NCBI RefSeq assembly: GCF_025232395.1
Contig: NZ_CP065938.1
Location: 1,364,001 to 1,428,000, forward strand
Source: Taurinivorans muris
GTDB lineage: Bacteria > Desulfobacterota > Desulfovibrionia > Desulfovibrionales > Desulfovibrionaceae
Direction of reading: 5' to 3'
DNA length: 64,000 nucleotides
Numbering within the stretch: position 1 is the first letter of the stretch; each line of letters opens with the position of its first letter. Under the pieces are notes generated by a model. The model saw only the letters and a list, made by a program, of their open reading frames with translations, had not been told where the DNA came from and did not search any database. The position numbers and the translations under genes were made by a program. Positions 44,373 through 53,246 of this stretch are shown one piece after another.

Positions 44373-45797
44373 TTACTTATGAACCGGGGTCGGGTTGGTT
44401 ACATTTGTCGGAGCCGCGTTTCCATTTGGTGAAGGTTTAAAATCAAGCAACGCTTTCCAATCAGGACAATTTGGAGCAAGCTTGCGGATTGGCGTGAGAG
44501 CACGTCCTTTGAGCTGCGGGGAATCTGCAGCATAGCGGAAAGAGCGGTGGATTTGTGTCCAAGGGTTTTCATCTTTCTTTACACAATAAGGAACATCTCC
44601 GGACATTGGGTTGACAAATTCCCATACCACTTCACCTGCCGGGGTTACTTCGAACAAATGTCCATTGTTTGTTGAAGTGATTTGCCAGTTGCCATTTGGG
44701 AGTTTTTGCGCAGCACTTTGGTAGTCGGAATAAAAGCTGTTGGAATCATCGGTTTTGAAAGTCCAAACAATTTTACCGCCATTAAATGTTCCGTCACGTT
44801 CAATTTCATAAACAGCACTGTGGTTGCCGTCTGGACGCATAGTGCCATTATCGAAAATACTTACATTCCCGTTAGGCAGCCAGTTGCAGTCGTGGGAACC
44901 GAATAAAATTTGGTCGCCGCTGCGGGCATAACCTTGTACTTTTGTTCCTGCTCCATAGGCATAGGGATTGCCCCAACGCCAAACCATTTTTTTGGTTTTG
45001 CGGTCAACAATATACATTTCCCCCCAGTCCCGCGAATTGACAAGATATTGATCCGTTTCCGGATTATAACGGACAGAATTCCAATGTGTCCAGTCTGGAC
45101 CTGCAAAATAAGCCGGTTTATAGCCATATGGAAGATGATAATTTGGATTCCATTGGTCCTTTGCTGTACCAATATTGTCTTTTACATGAAATTCCCAAAC
45201 AACATTGCCTTTTTGGTCAACTTCAAGAATAGAATCTGGCCATACGCCTTCCAAAACTCTTCCGTCAGGATATTTAAAGCCATTTTTGTAAATAGTCGGA
45301 TCGTTAGGGTCGCGTCCTTTGGCAATCATGTCGTCCCATGACATTTTTTCCCATACAAGTATGGCTGTATTGCCATTAGGCAAACGGTCAAAACCATGGT
45401 GAGCAACCCTGTTTTTATCACGTACAGTATATTCCCATACAACATTGCCGTCCCAGTCATATTCACGCAAAGAACCATGCCAGCCGCCAAAGGTTACCGG
45501 AGTATCAGCCCCTTGTTCAGCACGGAGCAAATTACCATTGGGAAGAAGCTCTGCCATGAATGCCTGACGACCGTTATGATTCCATTCATGGACAACATTA
45601 CCTTCAAGATCAATGAGATAGGTTTTTGTTCCTCCTAAATGATTCGTATAAAGAACATATCCGCCATACGATTTGTCCTTTTCATACTGGAGAACCCCTA
45701 AAGGTCCGCAAATGGCTTCATATGCCAAAGATACAGATGGAACAAGATATAAAGCAGCCAACGCCGCACCGGCTAAAAATGAAACAAGTTTACGCAT
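44373..45797 (-). CDS. Arylsulfate sulfotransferase (AssT-like)
   Basis: 474-residue periplasmic protein. Signal peptide MRKLVSFLAGAALAALYLVPSVSLA. The rest is a beta-propeller of the ASST family with repeated VVHEWNHNGRQ / VVWEYTVRDK / VVWEFHVKD / IVWTFKTDD / VVWEFVNP blades. The region WTHWNSVRYNPETDQYLVNSRDWGEMYIVDRKT and LFGSHDCNWLPNGNVSIFDNG are the family blocks with the conserved His residues. Such enzymes move sulfate between phenolic compounds without PAPS. Four Cys remain in the mature protein. The DsbL/DsbI partners found in enterics are not adjacent. Monocistronic. Confidence 0.87.
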   Translation of the reverse strand: MRKLVSFLAGAALAALYLVPSVSLAYEAICGPLGVLQYEKDKSYGGYVLYTNHLGGTKTYLIDLEGNVVHEWNHNGRQAFMAELLPNGNLLRAEQGADTPVTFGGWHGSLREYDWDGNVVWEYTVRDKNRVAHHGFDRLPNGNTAILVWEKMSWDDMIAKGRDPNDPTIYKNGFKYPDGRVLEGVWPDSILEVDQKGNVVWEFHVKDNIGTAKDQWNPNYHLPYGYKPAYFAGPDWTHWNSVRYNPETDQYLVNSRDWGEMYIVDRKTKKMVWRWGNPYAYGAGTKVQGYARSGDQILFGSHDCNWLPNGNVSIFDNGTMRPDGNHSAVYEIERDGTFNGGKIVWTFKTDDSNSFYSDYQSAAQKLPNGNWQITSTNNGHLFEVTPAGEVVWEFVNPMSGDVPYCVKKDENPWTQIHRSFRYAADSPQLKGRALTPIRKLAPNCPDWKALLDFKPSPNGNAAPTNVTNPTPVHK

Positions 45798-46231
45798 TTT
45801 CTCTCCTTAATTTTATAAATTAAAGCTCAACAGCTCACCAAATATTACACGTTATCCGTCCAATGTATCAAACAAGAACTTCATTCAAGTACCCATTTTA
45901 TGAGCCGCACTTCATTGAAAAAAACATACAGCGAAGTTTTTCAGCTAAACTTTTTCTGAAAGAATGCTGTTTCATACTCCAGTTGCTGCCTGAATTTCTG
46001 CTGTGTTACGTATGCGCCAACATACGTATTGTTACCATACCGTTAATATAAAAGAAAAAATGTAATATACGCTACAAAAAATAAAACATCCTGCCTAAAA
46101 TAACGGGAGGATATTTCCAGAATGTTTCCGAAAATAACAGCAAATAAATTCATACCGCAAAAGCCCGTATGATACATTCTTTGCCCAAAATTGTGGAAAG
46201 AATACTTATAGATACTGCAAGAAAATATTTA
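45798..46231. other. Long leader region of the sulfotransferase gene
   Basis: About 430 AT-rich bases between the sulfotransferase and the hydroxyacid oxidase. A 62-codon frame at 45863-46051 has no ribosome site or protein character. The only clear structure is the inverted repeat at 46007-46028. Confidence 0.5.
46007..46028. promoter_or_regulatory. Perfect inverted repeat TACGTATG-N6-CATACGTA
   Basis: 22 bases, 8-base arms with no mismatch, about 210 bases upstream of the sulfotransferase start. The size and symmetry suit an operator for a dimeric regulator. No T-run follows, so it is not a terminator. The regulator is unknown. Confidence 0.45.
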
Positions 46232-46262
46232 TGCAAAAAGCCTGTCAAAAACGACAGGCTTT
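46232..46262 (-). terminator. Rho-independent terminator after the hydroxyacid oxidase gene
   Basis: AAAGCCTGTC (46237-46246) pairs with GACAGGCTTT (46253-46262); on the minus strand the hairpin is followed by T. Confidence 0.85.
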
Positions 46263-46289
46263 CTATATAACTATATGTAATAATATGAT

Positions 46290-47327
46290 TTAATAAATTT
46301 TTGGAATGCTGAGCAGGCGCATGCTGGTTTCCTGAACAGAAGGACAGCCCACCAAAACCATTGTGGATTTGAGCTGACCTTTAAGCATTTCAATATACGC
46401 TTTCACGCCTTCCTTTTCCCCGCCGACAGCGGCTATGCTGAAAGGTCTGCCAATCATGACGGCGTCAGCGCCAAGCGCCAGCATTTTCAAAATATCCACG
46501 CCGTCACGAATGCCGCCGTCAGCCAAAACCGTCAACTGCCCTTTGACGCGCTGGGCAATTTCGGGAAGCACGTCCGCAACTCCCATCGCATGGTCGAGAA
46601 CACGTCCGCCATGGTTGGAAACAACAATGGCGTCACATCCGACATCGGCGGCAGCCCGCGCATCGGCGGCGGTCATGATACCTTTCAAAATAAATTTTTT
46701 GCCTTTGGCATGAACTTTATCGACAATTGTTTTCAACTCTTCCGGACTTTTCGGAGAAACAGGGCGTCCCATTTTCGCAAGAGTGATAAGCCCTGCCGCG
46801 TCAATATCCATACCGATAATGGAACAGTTCGCTTCAATGGCTTTTTCCAATTTTTCATCAAATTCCTTGGAATCCCACGGCTTGATAAAAGGAATGCCGA
46901 AACCGCCCGCCTCGCTTATCGCCTTATATCCGCTTTCATGAATAAAAGCAGGCACGCCGTCCCCGGTACAGCCGATGGTTCCGCTTTCTTTACAGCCGTC
47001 AATCACGGCTTTCACATATTGCTCCTCGGTAATTTTTCCGCCCATATTGAAAGAAACACCGCCGATAGGCGCGGCAAGCACCGGAATTTCCAAATCCATG
47101 CCTAAAACGGAACAGCTGATTTCAGGGTTGCGCACTTCATGGATAAGGCGCATGTTGACATGAATATTTTTCAATGATTTCATATTATTATGAAAAGAAG
47201 AACCCGTTCCGCAGCCCCCCATTCCGGGAGTTTCCCCCGCGCAGGCCCTTCCGTCACAAACAGGACAAACCCTGCAAAAACCCTGCATACGCTCTTTTGC
47301 AATTTTCCGTACTTCTTGCATATCCAT
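46290..47327 (-). CDS. FMN-dependent alpha-hydroxy-acid oxidase/dehydrogenase with N-terminal Cys cluster
   Basis: 345-residue TIM-barrel flavoprotein of the lactate/glycolate oxidase family. FMN and catalytic blocks: PVLAAPIGGVSFNMGG, FILKGIMTAADARAAADVGCDAIVVSNHGGRVLDH (catalytic His and the Arg after it), and VLADGGIRDGVDILKMLALGADAVMIGRPF. The N-terminus carries five Cys (18, 21, 24, 29 and 39: CRVCPVCDGRAC..GGC), a pattern known in anaerobic homologues that could bind a metal or iron-sulfur cluster. No signal peptide, so cytoplasmic or membrane-associated. The substrate may be lactate or another 2-hydroxy acid; this is inference. Monocistronic. Confidence 0.85.
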   Translation of the reverse strand: MDMQEVRKIAKERMQGFCRVCPVCDGRACAGETPGMGGCGTGSSFHNNMKSLKNIHVNMRLIHEVRNPEISCSVLGMDLEIPVLAAPIGGVSFNMGGKITEEQYVKAVIDGCKESGTIGCTGDGVPAFIHESGYKAISEAGGFGIPFIKPWDSKEFDEKLEKAIEANCSIIGMDIDAAGLITLAKMGRPVSPKSPEELKTIVDKVHAKGKKFILKGIMTAADARAAADVGCDAIVVSNHGGRVLDHAMGVADVLPEIAQRVKGQLTVLADGGIRDGVDILKMLALGADAVMIGRPFSIAAVGGEKEGVKAYIEMLKGQLKSTMVLVGCPSVQETSMRLLSIPKIY

Positions 47328-47458
47328 AAAAAAATTCCTCTCTTAATAAGTTGACTAACAAGTAAGTTTTTAATAGCACAAGCATTTTCTCTTGTCACTT
47401 ATTCTTTTTTCAAAACGAGAATTTTCTTTTCGATTTTTAAATTCCTCATATTAATCCG

Positions 47459-47487
47459 TTGCATTAATAAAAATAATTACTTATAAA
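47459..47487 (+). promoter_or_regulatory. Sigma-70 promoter for dapL
   Basis: TTGCAT (47459-47464), 17-base spacer, TATAAA (47482-47487). The ATG follows 33 bases later with GTGAGG as ribosome site. Confidence 0.5.
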
Positions 47488-47520
47488 ACAAGAGAAATAT
47501 TTTATTTATAGTGAGGCATT

Positions 47521-48741
47521 ATGGCATTAGCAAATCATTTTTATCAAAACCTTGCAGGCAGTTATCTTTTTTCAGAAATAGCAAAAAGAGTGAATAAATA
47601 TTCCGCTGAAAATCCGGACAAAAAAATTATCCGTCTCGGTATCGGCGATGTGACAAAACCCCTTCCTCCCTCTGTTATCGCGGCACTGCATAAAGCCGTT
47701 GACGAACAGGCGACAGCCGAAGGCTTCCGCGGTTACGGTCCGGAACAAGGCTATGATTTTTTGCGTGAAACCATTGTCAATGATTGTTTCGCGCAGTTCG
47801 GCTTTGAAAAGGATGAAATTTTCGTCAGTGACGGCGCGAAAAGCGATATCGGCAATTTTCAGGAGCTTTTCGACATTTCCTGCAAAGTTGCCATTACCGA
47901 CCCCGTATATCCCGTTTATGCGGATTCCAACGTCATGGCGGGACGGGCGGAAGCTCAAAAAGACGGGCGTTTTCAAGGAATCATCTACCTTTCCTGCACG
48001 TCTGAAAACAATTTTGTGCCTGAACTTCCAAAGGAACGTCCCGATATCATTTATTTATGCTATCCCAACAACCCGACGGGAACTGTCCTGACCAAAGAAC
48101 AATTGAAAATATGGGTCGATTACGCAAGGGCGAACGAAAGCATTATTTTGTTCGACTCCGCCTATGAAGCCTTTATCCGCACCCCCGGCATCCCCCACAG
48201 CATTTATGAAATCGAGGGAGCCAAAGAATGCGCCGTTGAATTTAGAAGCTATTCCAAAATCGCAGGGTTTACCGGACTTCGCTGCGGTTATGTGGTTATT
48301 CCGAGAAACCTGTCTTTGAAAACCAAAAACGGCGGCAGCGCGGCTCTTCGTGATTTATGGCTCCGCCGCCAAACGACAAAATACAACGGCACGCCGTATG
48401 TGGTACAGCGCGCAGCCCAAGCCGTGCACGGCGAACAAGGCAAAAAAGAAGTCAAAGAACTGATTGACGCTTACCTGCTCAATGCAAAACATATCCGCGA
48501 GGGCTTCGCCAATATGGGGCTCACGGTTTATGGCGGAGTTGACGCTCCTTATGTGTGGCTCAAACTTCCGATCAACGATTCTTGGAAATTCTTTGACGAA
48601 CTGCTTAATCAGGTCAATATCGTGGGCACTCCGGGTCAGGGCTTCGGACTGTGCGGTGAAGGCTATTTCCGGCTGACGGCTTTCGGCAGTTATGAAAATA
48701 CCCTTGAAGCAGTGGAACGCCTTAAGAAATTCAAATTTTAA
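47521..48741 (+). CDS. dapL: LL-diaminopimelate aminotransferase
   Basis: 406-residue PLP enzyme that makes LL-diaminopimelate from tetrahydrodipicolinate in one step, for lysine and peptidoglycan. Diagnostic DapL blocks: LFSEIAKRVNKYSAENPDKKIIRLGIGDVTKPLP, FRGYGPEQGYDFLRETI, FVSDGAKSDIGNFQELF, IIYLCYPNNPTGTVL and FRSYSKIAGFTGLRCGY with the PLP Lys. DapL replaces the DapDCE route in Desulfovibrionales and some other phyla, which supports the taxonomy. Confidence 0.96.
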   Translation: MALANHFYQNLAGSYLFSEIAKRVNKYSAENPDKKIIRLGIGDVTKPLPPSVIAALHKAVDEQATAEGFRGYGPEQGYDFLRETIVNDCFAQFGFEKDEIFVSDGAKSDIGNFQELFDISCKVAITDPVYPVYADSNVMAGRAEAQKDGRFQGIIYLSCTSENNFVPELPKERPDIIYLCYPNNPTGTVLTKEQLKIWVDYARANESIILFDSAYEAFIRTPGIPHSIYEIEGAKECAVEFRSYSKIAGFTGLRCGYVVIPRNLSLKTKNGGSAALRDLWLRRQTTKYNGTPYVVQRAAQAVHGEQGKKEVKELIDAYLLNAKHIREGFANMGLTVYGGVDAPYVWLKLPINDSWKFFDELLNQVNIVGTPGQGFGLCGEGYFRLTAFGSYENTLEAVERLKKFKF

Positions 48742-48851
48742 TCCGTATGAATGACACTACAAAACGGTAAAAAAATATCCTGCAAATTCGGATAAGAGAA
48801 AACGCCCGGAACGCGCTTTTTTGATAATGCCCGCTAAAAACACAGCAGCAT

Positions 48852-48885
48852 AAAAAACGGAGAATTTTTTCTCCGTTTTTTTTTC
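48852..48885. terminator. Bidirectional terminator between dapL and znuB
   Basis: AAAAAACGGAGAA (48852-48864) pairs with TTCTCCGTTTTTT; a T-run follows on the plus strand and an A-rich tract precedes it. It sits between the converging dapL and znuB genes and can serve both. Confidence 0.82.
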
Positions 48886-48942
48886 GATTAATCGCGCCGT
48901 TATCAATATAACAATGCAAATTTCAAACAAAAGCCATGAATT

Positions 48943-49755
48943 TCACGCTCTGTTCCGCATAATGCCCAATAACGCCGAATAAAAACAAAAAGCGAAAACA
49001 ACAATGCAGGCCCCGGAAGAAATATCCAAAACATAAGAAAGCCACAGCCCTGAAAAACCGAACAAAAAAGAAAACAAAACGGAAACAACTATCCTGCCTT
49101 TAAAAGACCGCATGCAAAGCGCCGCACTGGCAGCCGGAGCGGAGAGCAAAGCCAAAACCAAAATTATGCCCACCACCCGGATCAATAAAATAATGCACAA
49201 CGTCACAAGCACATATAAAAAATAATGATAGAAAGTTACCGCTATGCCCTGCAAGCGTGCAAATTCCTCATCAAATAAAAACACCTGCCAATCTTTATAA
49301 AAAGCGAAAACACTCAGCACAATGAACACGGCAAGCCCGAACATTGCCCAAACATCGGTTTTTGAAACCGTTAAGAGATTACCGAAAAGATACGCTTCAA
49401 TATTCGGAGTGTAGTCCGGAATAAGCCCGATGAAAATAACGCCGAGAGCCATGCCGAGCGCCCAGAAAAGGGCGATGAAAATATCATGGGAAACATGGGA
49501 TTTCTTATACAAGAAAGCGATGAACAAAGCCGAGCAAAGGGAAAAGAAAAAGGCTCCGAGCATGGGATCAAATTCCAAAAAATACGCAAGCCCGATTCCG
49601 CCGTATGCGGTATGGGCAAGCCCGCCGCTTATCATGAGCATTTTTTTTTCAATGATCAAATTGCCGGCAATACCGCAGACAATACTGCTCAGCACAATGA
49701 CAATGAAAGCATATTGCAGGAATTGATATTCAAATAACGCAGAAAACATAAACAA
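48943..49755 (-). CDS. znuB: Zinc/metal ABC transporter permease
   Basis: 270 residues with about eight transmembrane helices of the ABC-3 (ZnuB/TroC) family. Typical segments: GNLIIEKKMLMISGGLAHTAYGGIGLAYFLEFDPMLGAFFFSLCSALFIAFLYKKS and RVVGIILVLALLSAPAASAALCMRSFKGR. Lies 6 bases after znuC and completes znuA-znuC-znuB. Zinc rather than manganese is inferred from the partner proteins. Confidence 0.92.
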   Translation of the reverse strand: MFMFSALFEYQFLQYAFIVIVLSSIVCGIAGNLIIEKKMLMISGGLAHTAYGGIGLAYFLEFDPMLGAFFFSLCSALFIAFLYKKSHVSHDIFIALFWALGMALGVIFIGLIPDYTPNIEAYLFGNLLTVSKTDVWAMFGLAVFIVLSVFAFYKDWQVFLFDEEFARLQGIAVTFYHYFLYVLVTLCIILLIRVVGIILVLALLSAPAASAALCMRSFKGRIVVSVLFSFLFGFSGLWLSYVLDISSGACIVVFAFCFYSALLGIMRNRA

Positions 49756-49761
49756 CCTTGA

Positions 49762-50577
49762 CTACAAAATATCATCCGCCTCACTACGGCGGTGTTCCAG
49801 TCCCATCTCACAACATCCGCCGTTTTCCCCGTCATGGACATGATAAGGCAAAACGCGGTGCGGGTGCCCATGGGCGATCAAATCAATGGGGCAGCCATAC
49901 ATTTTCGTTAAAATATCGGCATTGAGCCTGGGCTCTCCGTGATAAATCAGGGTTTGGCTCAAACAGGCTATGCTCTTCACACAGGAAGCGACGGCGGACA
50001 AATCATGCGTCACCATGATAATGGTCATTTTTTTATTCAATCCCGCCAAGACTTCAAAAATATGTTCGGAAGATCGGGGGTCGATATTGGCGGTAGGTTC
50101 ATCAAGAAGCAGCAGTTTCGGATCGGTCAAAATCGTGCGCACAAGAAGAAGTTTTTGAAATTCCCCTCCGCTCAGCTCCGCGATGGTCCGTTTCGCCAAA
50201 TGCTCAATGCCCAGCAAACAAAGACATTCCATCGCCTCTTCATGCATAGCTTTCGTATAACGATAAAAAAAATGCCGTTTTTTGCGCAAATAGGCGCTCA
50301 TGCAAACTTCAAGCACATTGATAGGAAATTTCCTGTTCAAATCACTAGATTGAGGCATATAGCCCAAACATGAGAAATTGCGGGGCGCTCCGAAGATTTT
50401 AATGGTTCCGGAATACGGAATGCTGCCGGCAACGGCTTTTATCAGCGTTGATTTTCCACCGCCATTGGGGCCTAAAATGCCTAAAAAAGCCCCTTCCTCC
50501 ACTTCCAGATTGACATTTTTCAATGCTTGATGCTGTGCGTAATAAACGTTTAAATTCTGAATGGATACTACGTTCAT
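49762..50577 (-). CDS. znuC: Zinc/metal ABC transporter ATP-binding protein
   Basis: 271 residues. Walker A GPNGGGKSTLIKA, signature LSGGEFQKLLLVR, Walker B LLLLDEPTANID and switch His VTHDLSAV are complete. The C-terminal 35 residues are rich in His and Cys (GHPHRVLPYHVHDGENGGCCEMG), which could sense or buffer cytoplasmic metal. The stop of znuA is one base before its start, so translation is tightly linked. Confidence 0.93.
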   Translation of the reverse strand: MNVVSIQNLNVYYAQHQALKNVNLEVEEGAFLGILGPNGGGKSTLIKAVAGSIPYSGTIKIFGAPRNFSCLGYMPQSSDLNRKFPINVLEVCMSAYLRKKRHFFYRYTKAMHEEAMECLCLLGIEHLAKRTIAELSGGEFQKLLLVRTILTDPKLLLLDEPTANIDPRSSEHIFEVLAGLNKKMTIIMVTHDLSAVASCVKSIACLSQTLIYHGEPRLNADILTKMYGCPIDLIAHGHPHRVLPYHVHDGENGGCCEMGLEHRRSEADDIL

Positions 50578-50578
50578 T

Positions 50579-51436
50579 TCACATGTTTTCTTGCATGGTT
50601 TTCGCTAACTGCAGCAAATTATCGGCATAATTCTTCGCCAAGGGATTCAGCATCACAGCTTTTCCGCCGATTTCCCGCGCGAAAGCCTGTACTTGCCGGC
50701 TTGCCGTCTGCTTTTGATAAAAAATCGCTTTCACATTATTTTTCTTTGCAATATCGATAAGTTCCTGCAAATATTTCACGCCTGCCTCTTTGCCGTGCTT
50801 TTCCAAGGCATACATGTCCAAGCCGTAATCATCGGCAAAATATCCGAAAGCAGGGTGAAACGCAATAAATATTTTTCGGGAGCCTGTCGTAAACATACCT
50901 TTAATTTCCGTGTCCGTTTTTTGCAGTTTTTCAATATACTTTTGCGCGTTTAAATAATATTCAGCACCGTGTTCAGGATCCACCCCGCTTACTTCTTCGG
51001 CAATTTTTTGAACCATTGCCATAACCCGCCGCGGAGAAAGCCAAATATGCGGGTCACGGCTCGCGCCTATGCTTAATTCCGGATATTTTTTTGCGGCTTC
51101 CTCATGCAAGGGCACCACGCGCAGCGATTCCGGCAGCATACCGAGAATATTCAATTTTTCCGCAAAAACACCGATGGTGAAATAAAGTTTCGCTTCTCTT
51201 ATACCGACCAATTCCTTGGGGCTCGGGGCATAGCTTGCAGGGCTTCCCCCTTCCGGAATAACACAGACGATTTTCGCCCGTTCCCCCACAACTTCCTGTA
51301 CAAACTCAATTTCAGGGGCGATACTCACAGCTATCGTAAAATCGTTTGCATAAGCCTGCCAAGGCAGCAGCACGCAAATGACATACAAAACAAACGGCAA
51401 TTTTTTCATCTTTTTCATTTTTCTCATCTTTTTCAC
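50579..51436 (-). CDS. znuA: Zinc/metal ABC transporter substrate-binding protein
   Basis: 285-residue periplasmic binding protein of the TroA/ZnuA class. Signal peptide follows a repetitive basic N-terminus (KKMRKMKKMKK, encoded by a repeated AAGATG/AAAATG tract). Metal ligands by position: RDPHIWLSP, IAFHPAFGYFADDYGLD, and the C-terminal YQKQTASRQVQAF. The usual His-rich loop of ZnuA is absent. The exact start is unclear: the frame opens with GTG at 51436, and three ATGs follow within 30 bases, none with a strong ribosome site. Divergent from lgt. Confidence 0.88.
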   Translation of the reverse strand: MKKMRKMKKMKKLPFVLYVICVLLPWQAYANDFTIAVSIAPEIEFVQEVVGERAKIVCVIPEGGSPASYAPSPKELVGIREAKLYFTIGVFAEKLNILGMLPESLRVVPLHEEAAKKYPELSIGASRDPHIWLSPRRVMAMVQKIAEEVSGVDPEHGAEYYLNAQKYIEKLQKTDTEIKGMFTTGSRKIFIAFHPAFGYFADDYGLDMYALEKHGKEAGVKYLQELIDIAKKNNVKAIFYQKQTASRQVQAFAREIGGKAVMLNPLAKNYADNLLQLAKTMQENM

Positions 51437-51450
51437 AATGGAGTCCGTAT

Positions 51451-51469
51451 TTTGAAACCTATTTTCAAA
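51451..51469. promoter_or_regulatory. Inverted repeat TTTGAAA-N5-TTTCAAA upstream of znuA
   Basis: A 19-base perfect palindrome (7-base arms) lies 15 bases before the znuA start and about 115 before lgt. The position fits a metal-responsive (Zur/Fur-type) operator, though it does not match the classic consensus. Confidence 0.4.
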
Positions 51470-51584
51470 TTAAAGCTTTATTTACGATTATTTCCGACGA
51501 ATTGCAATAAAAAAATTACCAAGGAGAAAAGCTTTGCAAAATATCCATTCTCTGCTAAAAAGAAGTGTCATAAAAGGAGTGGGT

Positions 51585-52433
51585 ATGTATTATCAGCACG
51601 ACATAAATCCTGTGTTTTTCTCTCTCGGACCTTTCATCAATATCCATTGGTACGGCATGATGTATGTGATCGCCTTTTTTTTGGGCTGGGCAATTGCCAG
51701 ATACCTTTCAAAACTTCCCTTTTCCAATTTCAGTAAAAATGATGTGGAAGACCTGATAACCTATGTCATTCTCGGCGTTATTTTAGGGGGAAGAATCGGT
51801 TATATTCTCTTCTATGATTTGTCTTATTACCTTTCCAACCCGTTGGACATGCTCAAAATTTGGCAGGGAGGCATGTCTTTTCACGGCGGCTTTGCAGGTG
51901 TTTTGCTTGTTTTGCTCTATTGGGCGCATAAAAATAAAAAAGATTATATTGAACTGACGGATTTCATAGCACCCTGCATTCCCATCGGACTTTTTTGCGG
52001 AAGAATAGGAAATTTTATCAACGGCGAACTTTGGGGACGTGAAACGGAACTTCCATGGGCTGTGATTTTTCCGAGCGGCGGAACAATTCCCCGCCACCCC
52101 AGCCAACTTTACGAGGCGGGGCTTGAGGGACTGCTTTTATTTTTAATCCTGTTTTTCCTCGCACGGAAAAATCCCCCCAAGGGGCTGTTATCCGCTGTTT
52201 TTTGTATCGGTTACGCCCTCGCCCGCTGTTTTGCGGAATTTTTCCGTATTCCCGACCCGCAGTACGGCTACTTTTCCGGCTGTTTCACCATGGGGCAAAT
52301 CCTCTGTTTACCCATGTTCCTCATCGGTTTTATTTTGCTTTATTTCTGTAAAAAATGGAAAGAACACCCCGATTATGACACCGTCCGGCTTAAAGACGGT
52401 TCCCTTATCCGGGTAAGGCGATATAAAAAATGA
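51585..52433 (+). CDS. lgt: Prolipoprotein diacylglyceryl transferase
   Basis: 282-residue inner-membrane enzyme that adds diacylglycerol to the lipobox Cys. The ATG at 51585 (MYYQHDINP) has AAAGGAG upstream; a frame from 51534 is not needed. Key motifs: WYGMMYVIAFFLGW, GGRIGYILFYD, WQGGMSFHGGFAG (essential His), and the Lgt signature GLFCGRIGNFINGELWGR. Seven membrane helices. Overlaps the next gene by 4 bases (ATGA). Confidence 0.97.
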   Translation: MYYQHDINPVFFSLGPFINIHWYGMMYVIAFFLGWAIARYLSKLPFSNFSKNDVEDLITYVILGVILGGRIGYILFYDLSYYLSNPLDMLKIWQGGMSFHGGFAGVLLVLLYWAHKNKKDYIELTDFIAPCIPIGLFCGRIGNFINGELWGRETELPWAVIFPSGGTIPRHPSQLYEAGLEGLLLFLILFFLARKNPPKGLLSAVFCIGYALARCFAEFFRIPDPQYGYFSGCFTMGQILCLPMFLIGFILLYFCKKWKEHPDYDTVRLKDGSLIRVRRYKK

Positions 52434-53230
52434 TTGCCGTAAGCGTTTATATCCTTTGCGGAATATTGTCAGGATTTTTTTCCGGACTTCTCGGCATAGG
52501 AGGCGGACTTGTCATTGTTCCGCTTCTTATCATCGTTTTTGAACACACGCAGCAAATTCCGCCTCACCATATCATGCACGTGGTTGTGGCGACATCGCTT
52601 TCCGCTTCAATTTTTACCTCATTTTCCAGTGCTTACGCCCAAACAAAACATAAATGCGTGCTTTGGGATCTTGTGCGTGTCATGAGTCCTTTCATTATTT
52701 TAGGCACGCTCATAGGCGCGGGACTTGCGAATTTTTTCTCTGCGGATTTCATGCGCTGGATTTTGCTTGTTTTTCTTTTTTGCGTCGCCACGCAGATATT
52801 TTTTGATATTTCCCCAAAAAGCTCCGCAAAATATTTCAGCCCTGCCGCCTATCGGATAACCGCTTTCATTATCGGAGCTTTTTCAAGTTTTGTCGGACTT
52901 GCCGGCGGCAGTATCTTCGTGCCGTTTTTAAAATACACCACAGGCGATATGCACAAAGCTATCGGCACTTCCTCCGCTTTGGCATGGAGTTTGGCTTTAG
53001 CCGGCGGTCTGGGCTATCTTATTTCCGGATATTCCGTTGCGGACCTGCCGCGCACAAATCTTGGCTATATCCATATCCAAGCCCTGCTTTGCATAGCTTT
53101 CACCAGTATGCTCATCGCCCCTTTAGGAGTGAAACTTTCCCATGCCCTGCCTGTGCAGATTTTGAAAAAAATCTTTGCGCTGCTCTTATATGCATCCGCA
53201 ATGCGCACGCTTATCACGGTCTTGTCCTGA
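52430..53230 (+). CDS. TauE/SafE family exporter
   Basis: 266-residue inner-membrane protein with about eight helices in two repeats. Motifs GLLGIGGGLVIVPLL and GAFSSFVGLAGGSIFVPFLKYTTGDMHKAIGTSSALAWSLALAGGLGYLISGY are typical. Family members export sulfite, sulfoacetate or other small sulfur anions. Translation is coupled to lgt by the ATGA overlap, which is an unusual partner. Substrate not known. Confidence 0.9.
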   Translation: MIAVSVYILCGILSGFFSGLLGIGGGLVIVPLLIIVFEHTQQIPPHHIMHVVVATSLSASIFTSFSSAYAQTKHKCVLWDLVRVMSPFIILGTLIGAGLANFFSADFMRWILLVFLFCVATQIFFDISPKSSAKYFSPAAYRITAFIIGAFSSFVGLAGGSIFVPFLKYTTGDMHKAIGTSSALAWSLALAGGLGYLISGYSVADLPRTNLGYIHIQALLCIAFTSMLIAPLGVKLSHALPVQILKKIFALLLYASAMRTLITVLS

Positions 53231-53246
53231 CATCAAATTCCGTGCA

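Noticed and set aside
45863-46051. 62-residue ORF upstream of the sulfotransferase gene
   Set aside because: No ribosome site, odd composition and no recognisable motif.
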